Source: Chiua virens
Taxonomy: Eukaryota; Basidiomycota; Agaricomycetes; Boletales; Boletaceae
Length of the DNA stretch: 64,000 bases
Direction: 5' to 3'
Assembly (NCBI GenBank): GCA_019787685.1
Contig: JAHNUO010000020.1
Location: 248,001 to 312,000, forward strand
The notes beneath the pieces were generated by a model. It saw nothing but the letters and a program-made list of their open reading frames with translations. It searched no databases and was not told where the DNA came from. The position numbers were made by a program, and so were the translations under genes. Below are positions 1 through 9,342 of the stretch, piece after piece (the first letter of the stretch is position 1; each line of letters starts with the position of its first letter).

Positions 1-1820
1 GGTATGGGGCCCATGCCCTCACGGCGGTAAACCGTATAGTCATGGTAGCGATGGGCCCCGTTCAGGGATCCGTACATGGATTGCCGACGCAGCGTCCCTA
101 AGGGATGGTGTGGGGGTGGCGGCGCATACGGAGGCCGAGGGGAAGGCAACAAAACCCGAGACGACGGTCCAGGGCCAGATGGCGATAGCGCGGAAGAAGT
201 CGGAGCAAAGTGTTGGGAGCGGTGTTTCTGTTTGAGGGTAGCATGGGGAGGCGATGAGCTGTGTTTGGTGTTAGACCTGGTCCGGTCGTCATGTTCTCTG
301 CGTTTATCCTTGTCCTTTCCTTTTGCCTTGTCTTTCCCCTTGGCGCCTTTGGATGAGTCCTTGTCTTTTTTCTTCCCACTGTCTCGGTCACGATGATGCT
401 TGTTGGAGCTGTCCAGGGGCGTGCCTCGAGGACGAAGCTCGGGCATATCAATCTTGCTAAGATGTGCCGTAACGCTCGTCGGTGCAATGTATTGATTATT
501 CTTCCCCTTCCCATTGTTGTCATCCAGTTTGATAATCCGGGGACCTTTTTGTGGCACCGTCCCCTCGTTGGTATCGTACAAGACGTATGAATGAAGGTCC
601 GATTCACCTACGTCGACACATAAGTTGAGTGATGCGATCTGATGGAACGGCCCCGGACATGAACACTTGAACTTTGTGCTACGTACCTGCTTTGTGACGT
701 ATCCGCTTTATCTCTTCCACCACTTGCAATACCTTGGGAACTTGATTCGAGTCCGAGGAACGCACGCTGATAAACAGCATCGCCCCATCCTGCATGACGA
801 AATGTCGGATAAGACTAGTTACATCATAAAGGTTACTTGAAATACTCACTTTCAAAACCTGCGTGGAATGCTTGGCATAGTCACCTACCGCGCCTTCTTC
901 GAAAACAGTCACCTCGTTGACTTGTCCTCTACCGAGCTGTAACTCGGCGATGCGAGCGACACCCTTTTTGGGCGTTGGTTTAGGGGGTAGTTTCGGCGCT
1001 GCTGCTGCTGCTGCTGCTGCGGGACTGGGCACGGACGCCAAGCCCGTTGGAGTCGTGGGTGAAGTGCCATTTGGTTCGTGATACGCATCACTCGCAGTCC
1101 CGGAACGTCAAAAGTGCTGTCAATATGACAATCTCAAGTCCTTTCCGGTCTTCAATATCGAACCTGGGAATGCGATATACTGATGAATACGCGAAACACG
1201 CACACACGGCATAGAACGGGGGAAAGGCAAAAAGAGCGCACCTGTTTAGATTATAGTCCAGGATCTGGACCGACGCCGTTCTGATCCGTCCTGGTGGTTC
1301 CTTTGTCACAGCAACAAGTACGGGTGGATCCGGTTTTCGAACGATGAAGCATTCTTCGCGTTTCCATTCGAATTCATGGCTGGCGTTTGGAAAAAGGAAA
1401 GGACAGGCGTTGAACACGCGTCGATTCGTATGATTTTAAAGACGAGGACGTACGTCTCCCATTTGAATGACCATCGAAACGTGAGCGTGCCGGTGTACTT
1501 GAGCTCGACGACTTTCGACGGGTTGTAGAGCTCCACAGTCTTGTGCTTGTTCGTAGCACTGGGTGCGGTTGCACTCGCTAACAAGGCCTCGGAAAGCGGA
1601 TCTGTACTAGCGTTTAGTGGACCCACGAGCGAACTGGAGTGCATTCGAAGATCGGGTCTCACCAGTCAGTTCGATTCGGTAGAGCTGCTGCTCCGAGAGG
1701 ATGCGGCGCCTACGGTAATAGACCTGTGCCCGAGGGGTCTGTGAGGTCGATTACAGTCCCAGCCGGTTGCGAGGTGTTCTGTGTGAGGAAGAGGGTGAAT
1801 AGATTCTGATCGAGGCTCAT
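1..1820 (-). CDS. Protein with tubby-like N-terminal region and Lys/Asp-rich tail (partial, 3' end off window)
   Basis: This is a multi-exon minus-strand gene whose 3' end lies beyond base 1. My exons are <1-607, 687-789, 850-1163, 1242-1379, 1454-1606 and 1664-1820, joined by GT-AG introns of 56-79 nt. The 5' half reads as a beta-rich domain with the strings HEFEWKREECFIVRKPDPPV and DRKGLEIVILTALLTF. It resembles the tubby-like C-terminal fold common in Agaricomycete hypothetical proteins. An Ala/Pro linker follows, then a stretch with VLQVVEEIKR, then a tail rich in Lys, Asp, His and Pro. Two places need a one-base frame change that I could not explain by splicing, near 1705 and near 1095. 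The copy may therefore be damaged, contain an assembly error, or have a mis-modelled 5' end. I know of no function for the family. The assignment is by resemblance only. Confidence 0.55.
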
Positions 1821-2430
1821 GACGCTGGATGATGATCGATGATCCAGCGGATTCAGAGAACGGCTTTGGAAATCGAGGCGTGGATGAAAACAGTGGTGAA
1901 CTACTGAGACAAGCGTTTTCAAGTCGCTGATACGAAAGTCATGGCAAAGTGCGTGGCCAAGTCGAGGCACCCTCCAAGGATGACCGTAACAGCTGCGCAG
2001 AATGCATAATCCTGTGGCGGCCATTCAATTCGGATCAATCTTGATTTCCATGCTCGGGTAAATCATCATGGGGCCTGTATGTATATAGAGTACCATGCTC
2101 ACCAACAGTTAAGAATATGATCATGACGCAGTTCGCTTCCCACTGCGCAGCTGCCAGTGTTCCTTCTCGATCGACTACTTCCCAGGTATGACAAAACGTT
2201 TGTCAATACATTTACTTCGAGGCTGGTCTGATTGGTCGTTCCCCGTAGTGGATACAGAACAAAGATAGCATGCAATCATCTGCGCAGTACATGATGCACG
2301 CCGTTATGGGTTCCACAAGTTCGCGTCTCCTAACTTCGTGTTGCGCGGGGTTGCACATGACCACCTGCCTCTATGAAAAAGTTTTTCGTTCACTCATTAC
2401 GCCCACACCTTTAACTCTCTCATCTCAACT
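1821..2430. other. Intergenic stretch between divergent genes
   Basis: No convincing coding sequence is visible. It should hold the 5' regions of the minus-strand gene on its left and the plus-strand 7-TM gene on its right. A short ATG-initiated stretch at 2122-2185 followed by a GT-like donor could be an upstream exon of the 7-TM gene, but I cannot confirm it. Confidence 0.4.
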
Positions 2431-3826
2431 GATGGGCCTCGCCAATTGGTTTTTAGGGGAGATTTCCCCACTACCGACTTTGGTTGTGCTGAAGCCGACC
2501 GCACCTATCATTTCCTACAATATCGAGAGCATTTTCCTGGGTGAGTGTTCACGCCATTTATTCCTGGTCCTGGTCGACGATGTCCTCGGATAGGCATGAA
2601 GTAGGCCTTGTCATGGCCTGAATAAATACGAATCGCTCATGAATTGCCATGATTTAGTTGCGTTATATACGGATTTTGTGTCTACACGCTCTGGGGACAG
2701 AAATCTAGATCTTACAGGTAAAGCCATGTTCGCCCAGTGTGTGCAATAATGATTCCATGAAACCTTATCCAGGTTGCTCTTACTTATGGACACCGCAGTT
2801 TTTCTGCTATGCGCCATACAATTCATCCTTCGCACGATTCGCCTGTTTCTCGTGTTTACCATCCGTGATAACACTTCTACATTCGACCAAACCCTCAGCA
2901 AGTATGCAGTAGGAGTCGGAATCACGTATAACATGATTGTGATCTCCTTTTCCCTTTCCCTCTTCTATCGCTTTTATTCATTTCTCGACCTTATAGTTGA
3001 TTATCGCAGGTTTTTTTTCGGTCAGTATAGCCAATCTTCACATCATACACCCAGAGATATACGTCACATAGATCTGGCGCCTCTACGTCCTGTATAACAA
3101 CAACCTCAAAATCTGTATTCCTGCAGTGTGTCCTCACACTTCCGACTATGGTAGATAACTCACGCATGCGCTTCTAGCTCCCACTCTTAGCTTTGCAGAT
3201 TGGTGGGTAATCTCGTTGCGTCTGCTTGTATCAGCGACTAATACTACCCCAGTTGCTGATGGGCTGACAATCCGGATCCATGTGACAAGGCCAACTAGGC
3301 GACCAACAAATCAATACCCCCACCATACTCCTATGGGCGACCATTACCGCATTGAACCTTTACGTTGGAGCCTTGATATGTCTTCGCCTCTACACTGCGC
3401 AAGCGAGAACGCACAGAGTCTTGAGCGACTCCCTGGGCAAATCGGTCGCCATCCTCCTGGTGGAATGTGGCGCATTGATGACGGCGATTGGCATCGGGAT
3501 GACGGTTTTGTACTCTACGAAATATGCGTATGCTGCTTCTAGTCTAGGGATTGCAACGGAAATCGCGGTACGTTCGTTCTCTGTTTCAGTTTTCATTCTG
3601 GCAAGTCTCATTTGGCTTGGGTGGGTTAATCGTCCCGCCCCTAGGTTGCGTCTCAACTGCTCGTCACCGCACGACATGGAATGGAGACTCAAGGTCAAGC
3701 CATACTTCCCCAACACGAGGACGGGGCGGTCGATATGGAGGTGGAACCCCGGCACTCTCGATGCACCCGTATCCCCCGTAAAAATGAAAAATGTTCGTTC
3801 ACCCCCCTGGATACAGAAGACTGCTA
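2431..3826 (+). CDS. Agaricomycete multi-pass (7-TM type) integral membrane protein A
   Basis: The gene has many short exons and its model is approximate. Hydrophobic segments include MDTAVFLLCAIQFIL (about 2785), ILLVECGALMTAIGIG (about 3450) and LPLLALQIG (about 3178). A short exon ending in IWRLYVLYNNNLKICIPA (about 3070) aligns with IWRTYILYNHNLLICIPS in the next gene. The two are therefore tandem paralogues. The last exon uses the frame reading VASQLLVTARHGM, matching MAPLLIVARHEI in the neighbour, and stops at 3824-3826. Members of this family in mushrooms are orphan membrane proteins with GPCR-like topology and no known ligand. The start chosen (MGLANWFLGEIS) is uncertain, and a further 5' exon is possible. 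A 255-residue antisense frame here is only a shadow of this gene. Confidence 0.6.
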
Positions 3827-4301
3827 GGAGAAGATAGATTAGCGAAGGCTTATTGACAAGGTTTCGGCTGCTTGACGGTGCTCTCGGTTCTGTCACGACA
3901 TTAGGGCGTTGCATTATTTGACGCAAGGGTCTCGCAGGGATAACTTGTTTTTCGTCGCCCCGGATAAGCTCAGACGGAATTATTGTTGTGAATATAGGGG
4001 TTGACACAGCGGCTCGGTGCAGACTACCGATGATGTTTTTGGAGTGGGGATTGGTTGAAGCGTGGCGACTGACATACATACCGTAGCAGTCGAGCTCGAG
4101 GATTCCGCCAATTGCCGGGTTTGAAATTGACGAGACTGGATAGGAGGGGTTCCTCACAGACCTTGATTGCCAGTATCAACACACGATCAGACGTCCTTTC
4201 CTTCGTCTACCACCAACATTCACGTCTCAGGAAACTTCAATTCGAAACATGGGCAATAATTCTTGTTTCGGGGCCTCGAGTTATTGAACTACATTGAATC
4301 A

Positions 4302-5751
4302 ATGGCTCACATACTATCACGATTTTATTTTCTTTTATCCGCTCTATCTGGCCTTCTCATGGGTGTGTACATACTTGCCATCCATTCCTAGTCGTGACTG
4401 ACGTTCCGTTCAACAGGTATGAAGTACGCCGTCCCAGTTTCGAGGCTAACGAAGCATTGACCACAACCAATCTGTAGTTGTGTCTTATATCTCTTTTGCG
4501 CCTACGTGCTATGGGGCCAAAAATGTCCAGCTCGCAGGCAAGTTCGCCATATCCTCCGCTCGTCTCACAATTTGTCACACGAAACGTTTGACAGATTTGT
4601 TCTCGTCGCAAGCACTGTGCAGTTCTCTCTGAGCAGTGCTCAGGCAGTGCTCTATGTCACCTATCTCATCAGTGCTTTTGGCGATCACGCTCAAGACACT
4701 GAGAGTTATTTTCAACAAATCAGCGAATTATCCCTGCCCTGTTACATTATATACGTCATTAACGTGAGCGAGTCTGTTCCCTCAAATTGGTCTTTCTGAC
4801 GCGCACGTCACTGTTTGTTCGCTAGTTTGCTATCGAAGGCCTCTTATTGGTTGGTCTAGCCCACTTTCGTCCTCCCGTTCGAACTCACAGAAGACGATTT
4901 GAAGATTTGGCGTACCTATATTCTATACAACCACAATCTCTTGATCTGCATCCCCTCGGTACGTTCTTTCTCTGCCGTCGAGGTTTGATGGCTCTAGATT
5001 GACCACACGTCGTTAGATAATCCTGTTGGCGTTGCAAATCGGTGGGTTCTCCCCTTAAACTCGTGTGGTCACGTTTGTCGATTGGCATCCTGTCAGGATT
5101 TGGGTCTGTCACCGCCAAGGGCTTTGCGACCGAGGTCGTCTTTACAGGTTCTCTACACGCCTTCAATCTGGTCACATGGGCGCTCATTGCAGCAGTCAAC
5201 GCCACCGCCACGGTCCTGATGTGCATGCGACTCTGGGTCGCCCATAAACGCACGCACATCATCCTCCAACACTCCTCATATAAATCGACCATGATCGTCG
5301 TCGTCGAGTGCGGCGTGTTGGTCACGGTATTCGCGGTGGCCATGCTGATCCTGTATGCTGTTGCAAATCCGGGCGCGCTGGCTGGTCTCGGGTTCACGAC
5401 GCAGGTCGCGGTAAGCCAAATCTCCCCTGTCACTTTTTGTGATCGCTCATGGGTCTGGAACGTCCGTTTAATTTCGGGTAGACGATGGCGCCGCTGCTCA
5501 TCGTTGCGCGACACGAGATCGTGAGTCGCCGCAACGATCGCGACTTGCTCGCGTCGCAAGTGCCACTCCGGGTCAACATCGAACGTACCGAGCACACCCG
5601 TGTGGACGTGCCCGCGAGTTCACCCACGTTGAGTACGAGCAAGAGCATAAAACGGCGACTTTCGTTGTCTGGGTCTAGTTCCCCCACGGTGGTGGAGAGG
5701 GTCTTTAGCAAATGGTCAGGCAGCACGCAAACGGGTACCAACCCTGTTTGA
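4302..5751 (+). CDS. Agaricomycete multi-pass (7-TM type) integral membrane protein B
   Basis: This is the tandem paralogue of the gene ending at 3826, in the same orientation. It starts MAHILSRFYFLLSALSGLLMG. The long exon at about 4480-4760 contains FDRFVLVASTVQFSLSSAQA and a second TM segment. Small exons FAIEGLLL and EDDLKIWRTYILYNHN follow. The TM5/TM6 exon (about 5090-5410) contains HAFNLVTWALIAAVNATATV and STMIVVVECGVLVTVFAVAM. The final exon (about 5480-5751) gives MAPLLIVARHEIVSRR and a Ser/Thr-rich cytosolic tail ending TGTNPV. Intron positions match paralogue A. Function and ligand are unknown. Family membership is well supported, but exact 5' exon joins are not. Confidence 0.65.
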
Positions 5752-5944
5752 CTCTGGTCATACAATTGGAATGTGTTGTATAGTTCAGGTGCCCTTGATA
5801 CCGTCACGTCGCAAGTGAGCCCTGAGGAAGACGGGAGGCGTTGGCCACTCGTGGCCATCGCAGAATGCGGACCATAAGGAGGTTCAAGCTCAAGCTCAAG
5901 CCCTCAGTCAGAGGGAAGAAAAGTGATATAACACTCGAATGAGC

Positions 5945-6165
5945 TGCTGAGGGGCGCCAGTACCTCGGCCCGGGGGATGCCAAAGCTCGGACATATCAAT
6001 CTTGTGGAGACATTGAGATTGTACCGTCACGCTCTCCGGTGCAGTTCCTATAATCTTCTCCTTCCATTGTTACGGTCATCATTCAGTCTGAGGATCCGAG
6101 GAGCTTTTAGTGACTTCGGATTCGTTCGTGTTGTACACGATGTATGACATACATCCTCACTCCGA
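5945..6165 (-). pseudogene. Decayed copy of the 400-607 exon of the tubby-like gene
   Basis: This stretch aligns base by base with about 400-607 on the same strand. Shared strings include 'catatcaatcttg', 'ccattgtt' and the 'gatccg...gga' block, with scattered substitutions and indels. No reading frame survives. It is a duplicated and decayed gene fragment lying some 4 kb from its source, just downstream of 7-TM gene B. Confidence 0.65.
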
Positions 6166-6475
6166 GTCATTGTATGTACAACGTCATAAATTATCCCCAA
6201 CTTGGTATCAACCACTTGATTGTCCGCGTGTACGTACTAGCCATACAGGGAGCGCGGGTAACAACGAACAAGTTTGAAAGTCTATAGAAGAGCGTCCGTC
6301 CGCTCACTTTACGGATATGCATCTACACATCTGTCTGTCCGACTCGGGACAGTAGATGACCCGCGTCACCAGGACATGGTCGACTGCAACAAGAACCAAC
6401 TGAGATATCGATATCAGCGATCAGTGTCGCTCTTGCCGCTTCCCATGAACACACTCACATTGAAGTCAGCCGCGC

Positions 6476-7555
6476 TCAGGCGCTCGCACTGGCAGTAGGC
6501 ACAGGCTGGGAAGCACCACTAGCAGAGCCCACGGTCGAGCTCGGCACGACGCTCGGAGCAACGCTGCTCCCAGTGGGTATCGGCTGGGCAGAACCAGAGC
6601 TGCCAACCGGCGCACTTGGCACGGCGCTCGGACTAAGGCCGCCGCTCCCGCTGGGCGTCGGCAACGCGCCAGAGCTGCCAATGGGCCCAGGCACGCTCGG
6701 GACCGCACTGGGACCGCCGAGGCCATCGGTGCTGGTGGGGGCTGGCTGGGACCCGTCTGTGGTACCGACAGGCAACGTCGGCGTACCGGTGGGAGCACCG
6801 CCGTCGGTGTCAGTTTGGTGACCATGATGCCCGTGGTGACTGCCTCTACCACCCTGACCTTGACCCGGGAATCCGGATGGCAAGGTGGTCGGGATACCAC
6901 CGGTGGGGAAAGGTGGGAAACCGGTCTGTGTGCCAGTGGGAGCAGTCCCGGTAGGAGATGGGTTTGTAGGGGCGCCGCCAGCTGGGGTCGTCTCAGTAGG
7001 GTTGGGCTGTGTGGGGACAGAGAGGCCCGAGGGCGTGGCAGATCCACCCGAAGGAGCAGCAGAGGGACCTGTGGGGACACTAAAACCTGACGGTGCCCCG
7101 GAGGAGGCGGGAGCTGAGGCGACGGAGAAGCCCGAAGATGTCTGGCTCGGTGCGGCTCTGCGATTGGCGGGGTTGCGCGTACGGGTGAAACCTGTTGGCT
7201 GGGACTGGGAGGCGACAGAACTGTGATGCTGAGAGGAAACGCTACTAGGGATGGGGTAGCCTGACGATCCGGAAGGAATTCCAGAGGGTAGCGCAGAAGA
7301 GAACCCAGATGGGACGCCAGATGGGACGCCAGAGGGTAGCGCAGAAGAGAATCCAGATGGGACGCCAGAAGGGACGCCAGAGGGTAGCGCAGACGAGATC
7401 CCAGAAGGGATTCCAGAAGGGATCCCCGAGGGAGAGACGCCGCTTGAAATGGAGCTGGGACTACCTTGTCCAGCGACGTTACGACGTGCTGGGACGATGC
7501 CAGCAGCAGCAACTCCAAGAATGGCAAGTACAATAAATGACGAGGTAAGACGCAT
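6476..7555 (-). CDS. Secreted Pro/Ser/Gly-repeat protein
   Basis: This is a single-exon gene of 359 residues. The N-terminus (MRLTSSFIVLAILGVAAAG) is a clear signal peptide. The mature part is low complexity. First come repeats of the PSGVPSGxxS type (residues about 35-100), including a 16-residue unit repeated three times. Segments rich in Thr, Pro and Gly follow, with a short Gly-His patch (GRGSHHGHHGH). No hydrophobic C-terminal GPI signal is present. The composition suggests a heavily O-glycosylated extracellular or wall-associated protein. That is an inference, and no enzymatic domain is visible. The period of the repeats keeps a second 355-codon frame open on the same strand (6466-7533), most likely a by-product. 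Confidence 0.8.
   Translation of the reverse strand: MRLTSSFIVLAILGVAAAGIVPARRNVAGQGSPSSISSGVSPSGIPSGIPSGISSALPSGVPSGVPSGFSSALPSGVPSGVPSGFSSALPSGIPSGSSGYPIPSSVSSQHHSSVASQSQPTGFTRTRNPANRRAAPSQTSSGFSVASAPASSGAPSGFSVPTGPSAAPSGGSATPSGLSVPTQPNPTETTPAGGAPTNPSPTGTAPTGTQTGFPPFPTGGIPTTLPSGFPGQGQGGRGSHHGHHGHQTDTDGGAPTGTPTLPVGTTDGSQPAPTSTDGLGGPSAVPSVPGPIGSSGALPTPSGSGGLSPSAVPSAPVGSSGSAQPIPTGSSVAPSVVPSSTVGSASGASQPVPTASASA
7281..7424 (-). repeat. 48-bp tandem repeat, 3 units
   Basis: Three consecutive 48-bp units start at 7281, 7329 and 7377. Each begins 'ccagagggtagcgcag' on the plus strand and encodes the 16-residue PSG repeat of the secreted protein. They differ at only a few bases, mostly in the third unit, so copy number is likely to vary between strains. 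Confidence 0.85.
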
Positions 7556-7559
7556 GTTG

Positions 7560-8118
7560 ATCAGGGGATGTGCTGGTATCGATCAACGAGCGAGATGAAT
7601 GGGTGTTTTGCTGGGGTATGGTCGTCCATCTCCCCGAGCTTTTATGCATCTTGAAAAGCCGGATGATTCAGAGCGCTACAACCAATTAAGCTAACAAAGT
7701 AAAGAACACAGACGTCTCCGCAGTCGCCTTGACACTGACAGGTTATCGCGGTGGTTAATGATCAAATGACGGCATCTAAACATTGCCAGGGACAGGCCGT
7801 CGATAAGATTTTGCGAGTAGCTGACACGTGCAGTGTCGGGATCTGTGTACTGCGGTGCCGTTACCGTTCTTGGTTGCAACTTTGAAGTGATGCACATCAA
7901 TTTGAGGTTCCAACGAAATCGGTCTCATCGGCAGGTGGTTGCAAGGCCCAGGACAGGACAACTAGAGGAACAATGAGTAGTACTAGGGGGAAACCGCCTC
8001 GAAGAACTCGTACCCCTGATGTACATTATCAAGAAGTACTCCATCATACCGATGCCAGTGCATACTGCGCGCGTTGCTGCGTACACTGCGGCTCCTAAAA
8101 ACCTGTTTCAAGAGAGAC
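7560..8118. other. Upstream region of the secreted-protein gene, no further gene seen
   Basis: The sequence next to the minus-strand start at 7555 should hold its promoter. The remaining short open frames lack a plausible start, splice pattern or recognisable protein, so I call no gene here. Confidence 0.4.
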
Positions 8119-8406
8119 TCAAGAAGAATGCAAATGGAGAAACCCTCCCAATGTAGTCCCAATCTCGTCAAAGCACTTGCGGGTTTCCACCGTTCCCGAC
8201 GGCAATTGAAGGCAGACCATGAGGTTGCACATCTTATCCTTGCTGACTACCGTCATTTGGGCATCGAAAGCGTTACCCTGTTGCGAGGGAGGAAGTAGTA
8301 ATGAAACGTCAAGGGTAACGGGTTCGTGCTCGCAATGTGGATGAGCGATGGCGGAGGTAGAACGCAACGCCGCTCCATTGCTGTAGAACGACGGCGAGTG
8401 GGCCAA
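8119..8406 (-). CDS. Possible small gene or exon, unrecognised
   Basis: This 95-codon frame starts MAHSPSFYSNGAALRS and continues through a mildly hydrophobic middle (PVTLDVSLLLPPSQQG, MCNLMVCLQLP). The composition is more protein-like than neighbouring frames. No family is recognised, there is no signal peptide, and no flanking exon could be assigned with confidence. It may be part of a spliced gene, a remnant, or chance. Confidence 0.25.
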   Translation of the reverse strand: MAHSPSFYSNGAALRSTSAIAHPHCEHEPVTLDVSLLLPPSQQGNAFDAQMTVVSKDKMCNLMVCLQLPSGTVETRKCFDEIGTTLGGFLHLHSS

Positions 8407-8830
8407 TAAGGAGAGTACGATATCGAGTAACCACGTTTGTGCATGCCAGACTTTCTTTCTGTTTGTCCGCAGCTATGGGCCTGGCCCAGCGCTGATTCGG
8501 AATACCCGGTGGACTAGCTCCGTCGGCGTCGGTTCGATTTCGAAATGAACGTTGAATCCACGTACCTGTAAAGGCCAGTCAGGTCAAAAGGAACGATATG
8601 TATAGACCGGTGTACATAAGCTGCACTTTCAGTTTGACGCGCAAGTAACATTGCACTCGTCAGCCCGAATCGGTATCTATTTGGCCACGTTGCCCGTGAC
8701 GTCAGGCTCGGAGCGGTCCGTATGACAAATGAAACATTACAGACCGTATGTACAAAGCGCAGCATCGACTTCTAGAACGACTAGAATGATGGTAGTATTC
8801 TGCGTTCAAAGGTTTTGGACATTTGGTATT

Positions 8831-8890
8831 GCCTCAGTGTTGCCAATTGGTGGGAACACCAACTGGGGCAATCACCGGTGTTACTGAGGC
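8831..8890. repeat. Imperfect inverted repeat (hairpin)
   Basis: The outer arms 'gcctcagt' and 'actgaggc' enclose inner arms 'ccaattggtg' and 'caccaactgg' around a 4-base loop, with asymmetric bulges. The 60-bp structure lies in non-coding sequence between genes. It could be a remnant of a small foldback element or a transcribed hairpin. No target-site duplication was recognised. Confidence 0.5.
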
Positions 8891-9342
8891 TCTGAGTAGA
8901 CATGATCACCGATTCAGGGCAAAGTCATTTCATTCGGATTCTGCGAATCACCATGTCAATAGATAACCTAGCTATTATACGAAGCCGGTAAGAGGGATGC
9001 ATCCATGGTGTGAGGAATCGATGGCAACTACTCAAGACAACCGACAACCAAATTCTAGATGGGAAGCGTCTTCAGTTACAAGTACACGGCACAAGAGACA
9101 GAATGGATAGCATAAGTGGGAGTGCATGGTTCTCGAGTGGTATCAGACAAATGGTACATCAGAACAAAACAAAACCAACAAACAAAATACAAGCATTGAC
9201 TGAATCCTAACCCGGTGGCAGAAACAACAGATAGGGAAAACATAGAGTCCACTGAAATTACTCGGGGGTGCATGGAAGCAGATAAAACAATGCGGAAGAA
9301 CAACGCAAAGTGATGGCACACCTTACACATGGGACCTTGCCA
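8891..9342. other. Intergenic, probable 3' UTR of the forkhead gene
   Basis: No gene is supported. The stretch follows the minus-strand stop of the forkhead gene and is locally AC-rich (about 9160-9190). Confidence 0.4.

Noticed and set aside
3390..4157. 255-codon minus-strand frame
   Set aside because: It is antisense to the 7-TM gene A exons, with no conserved features of its own.
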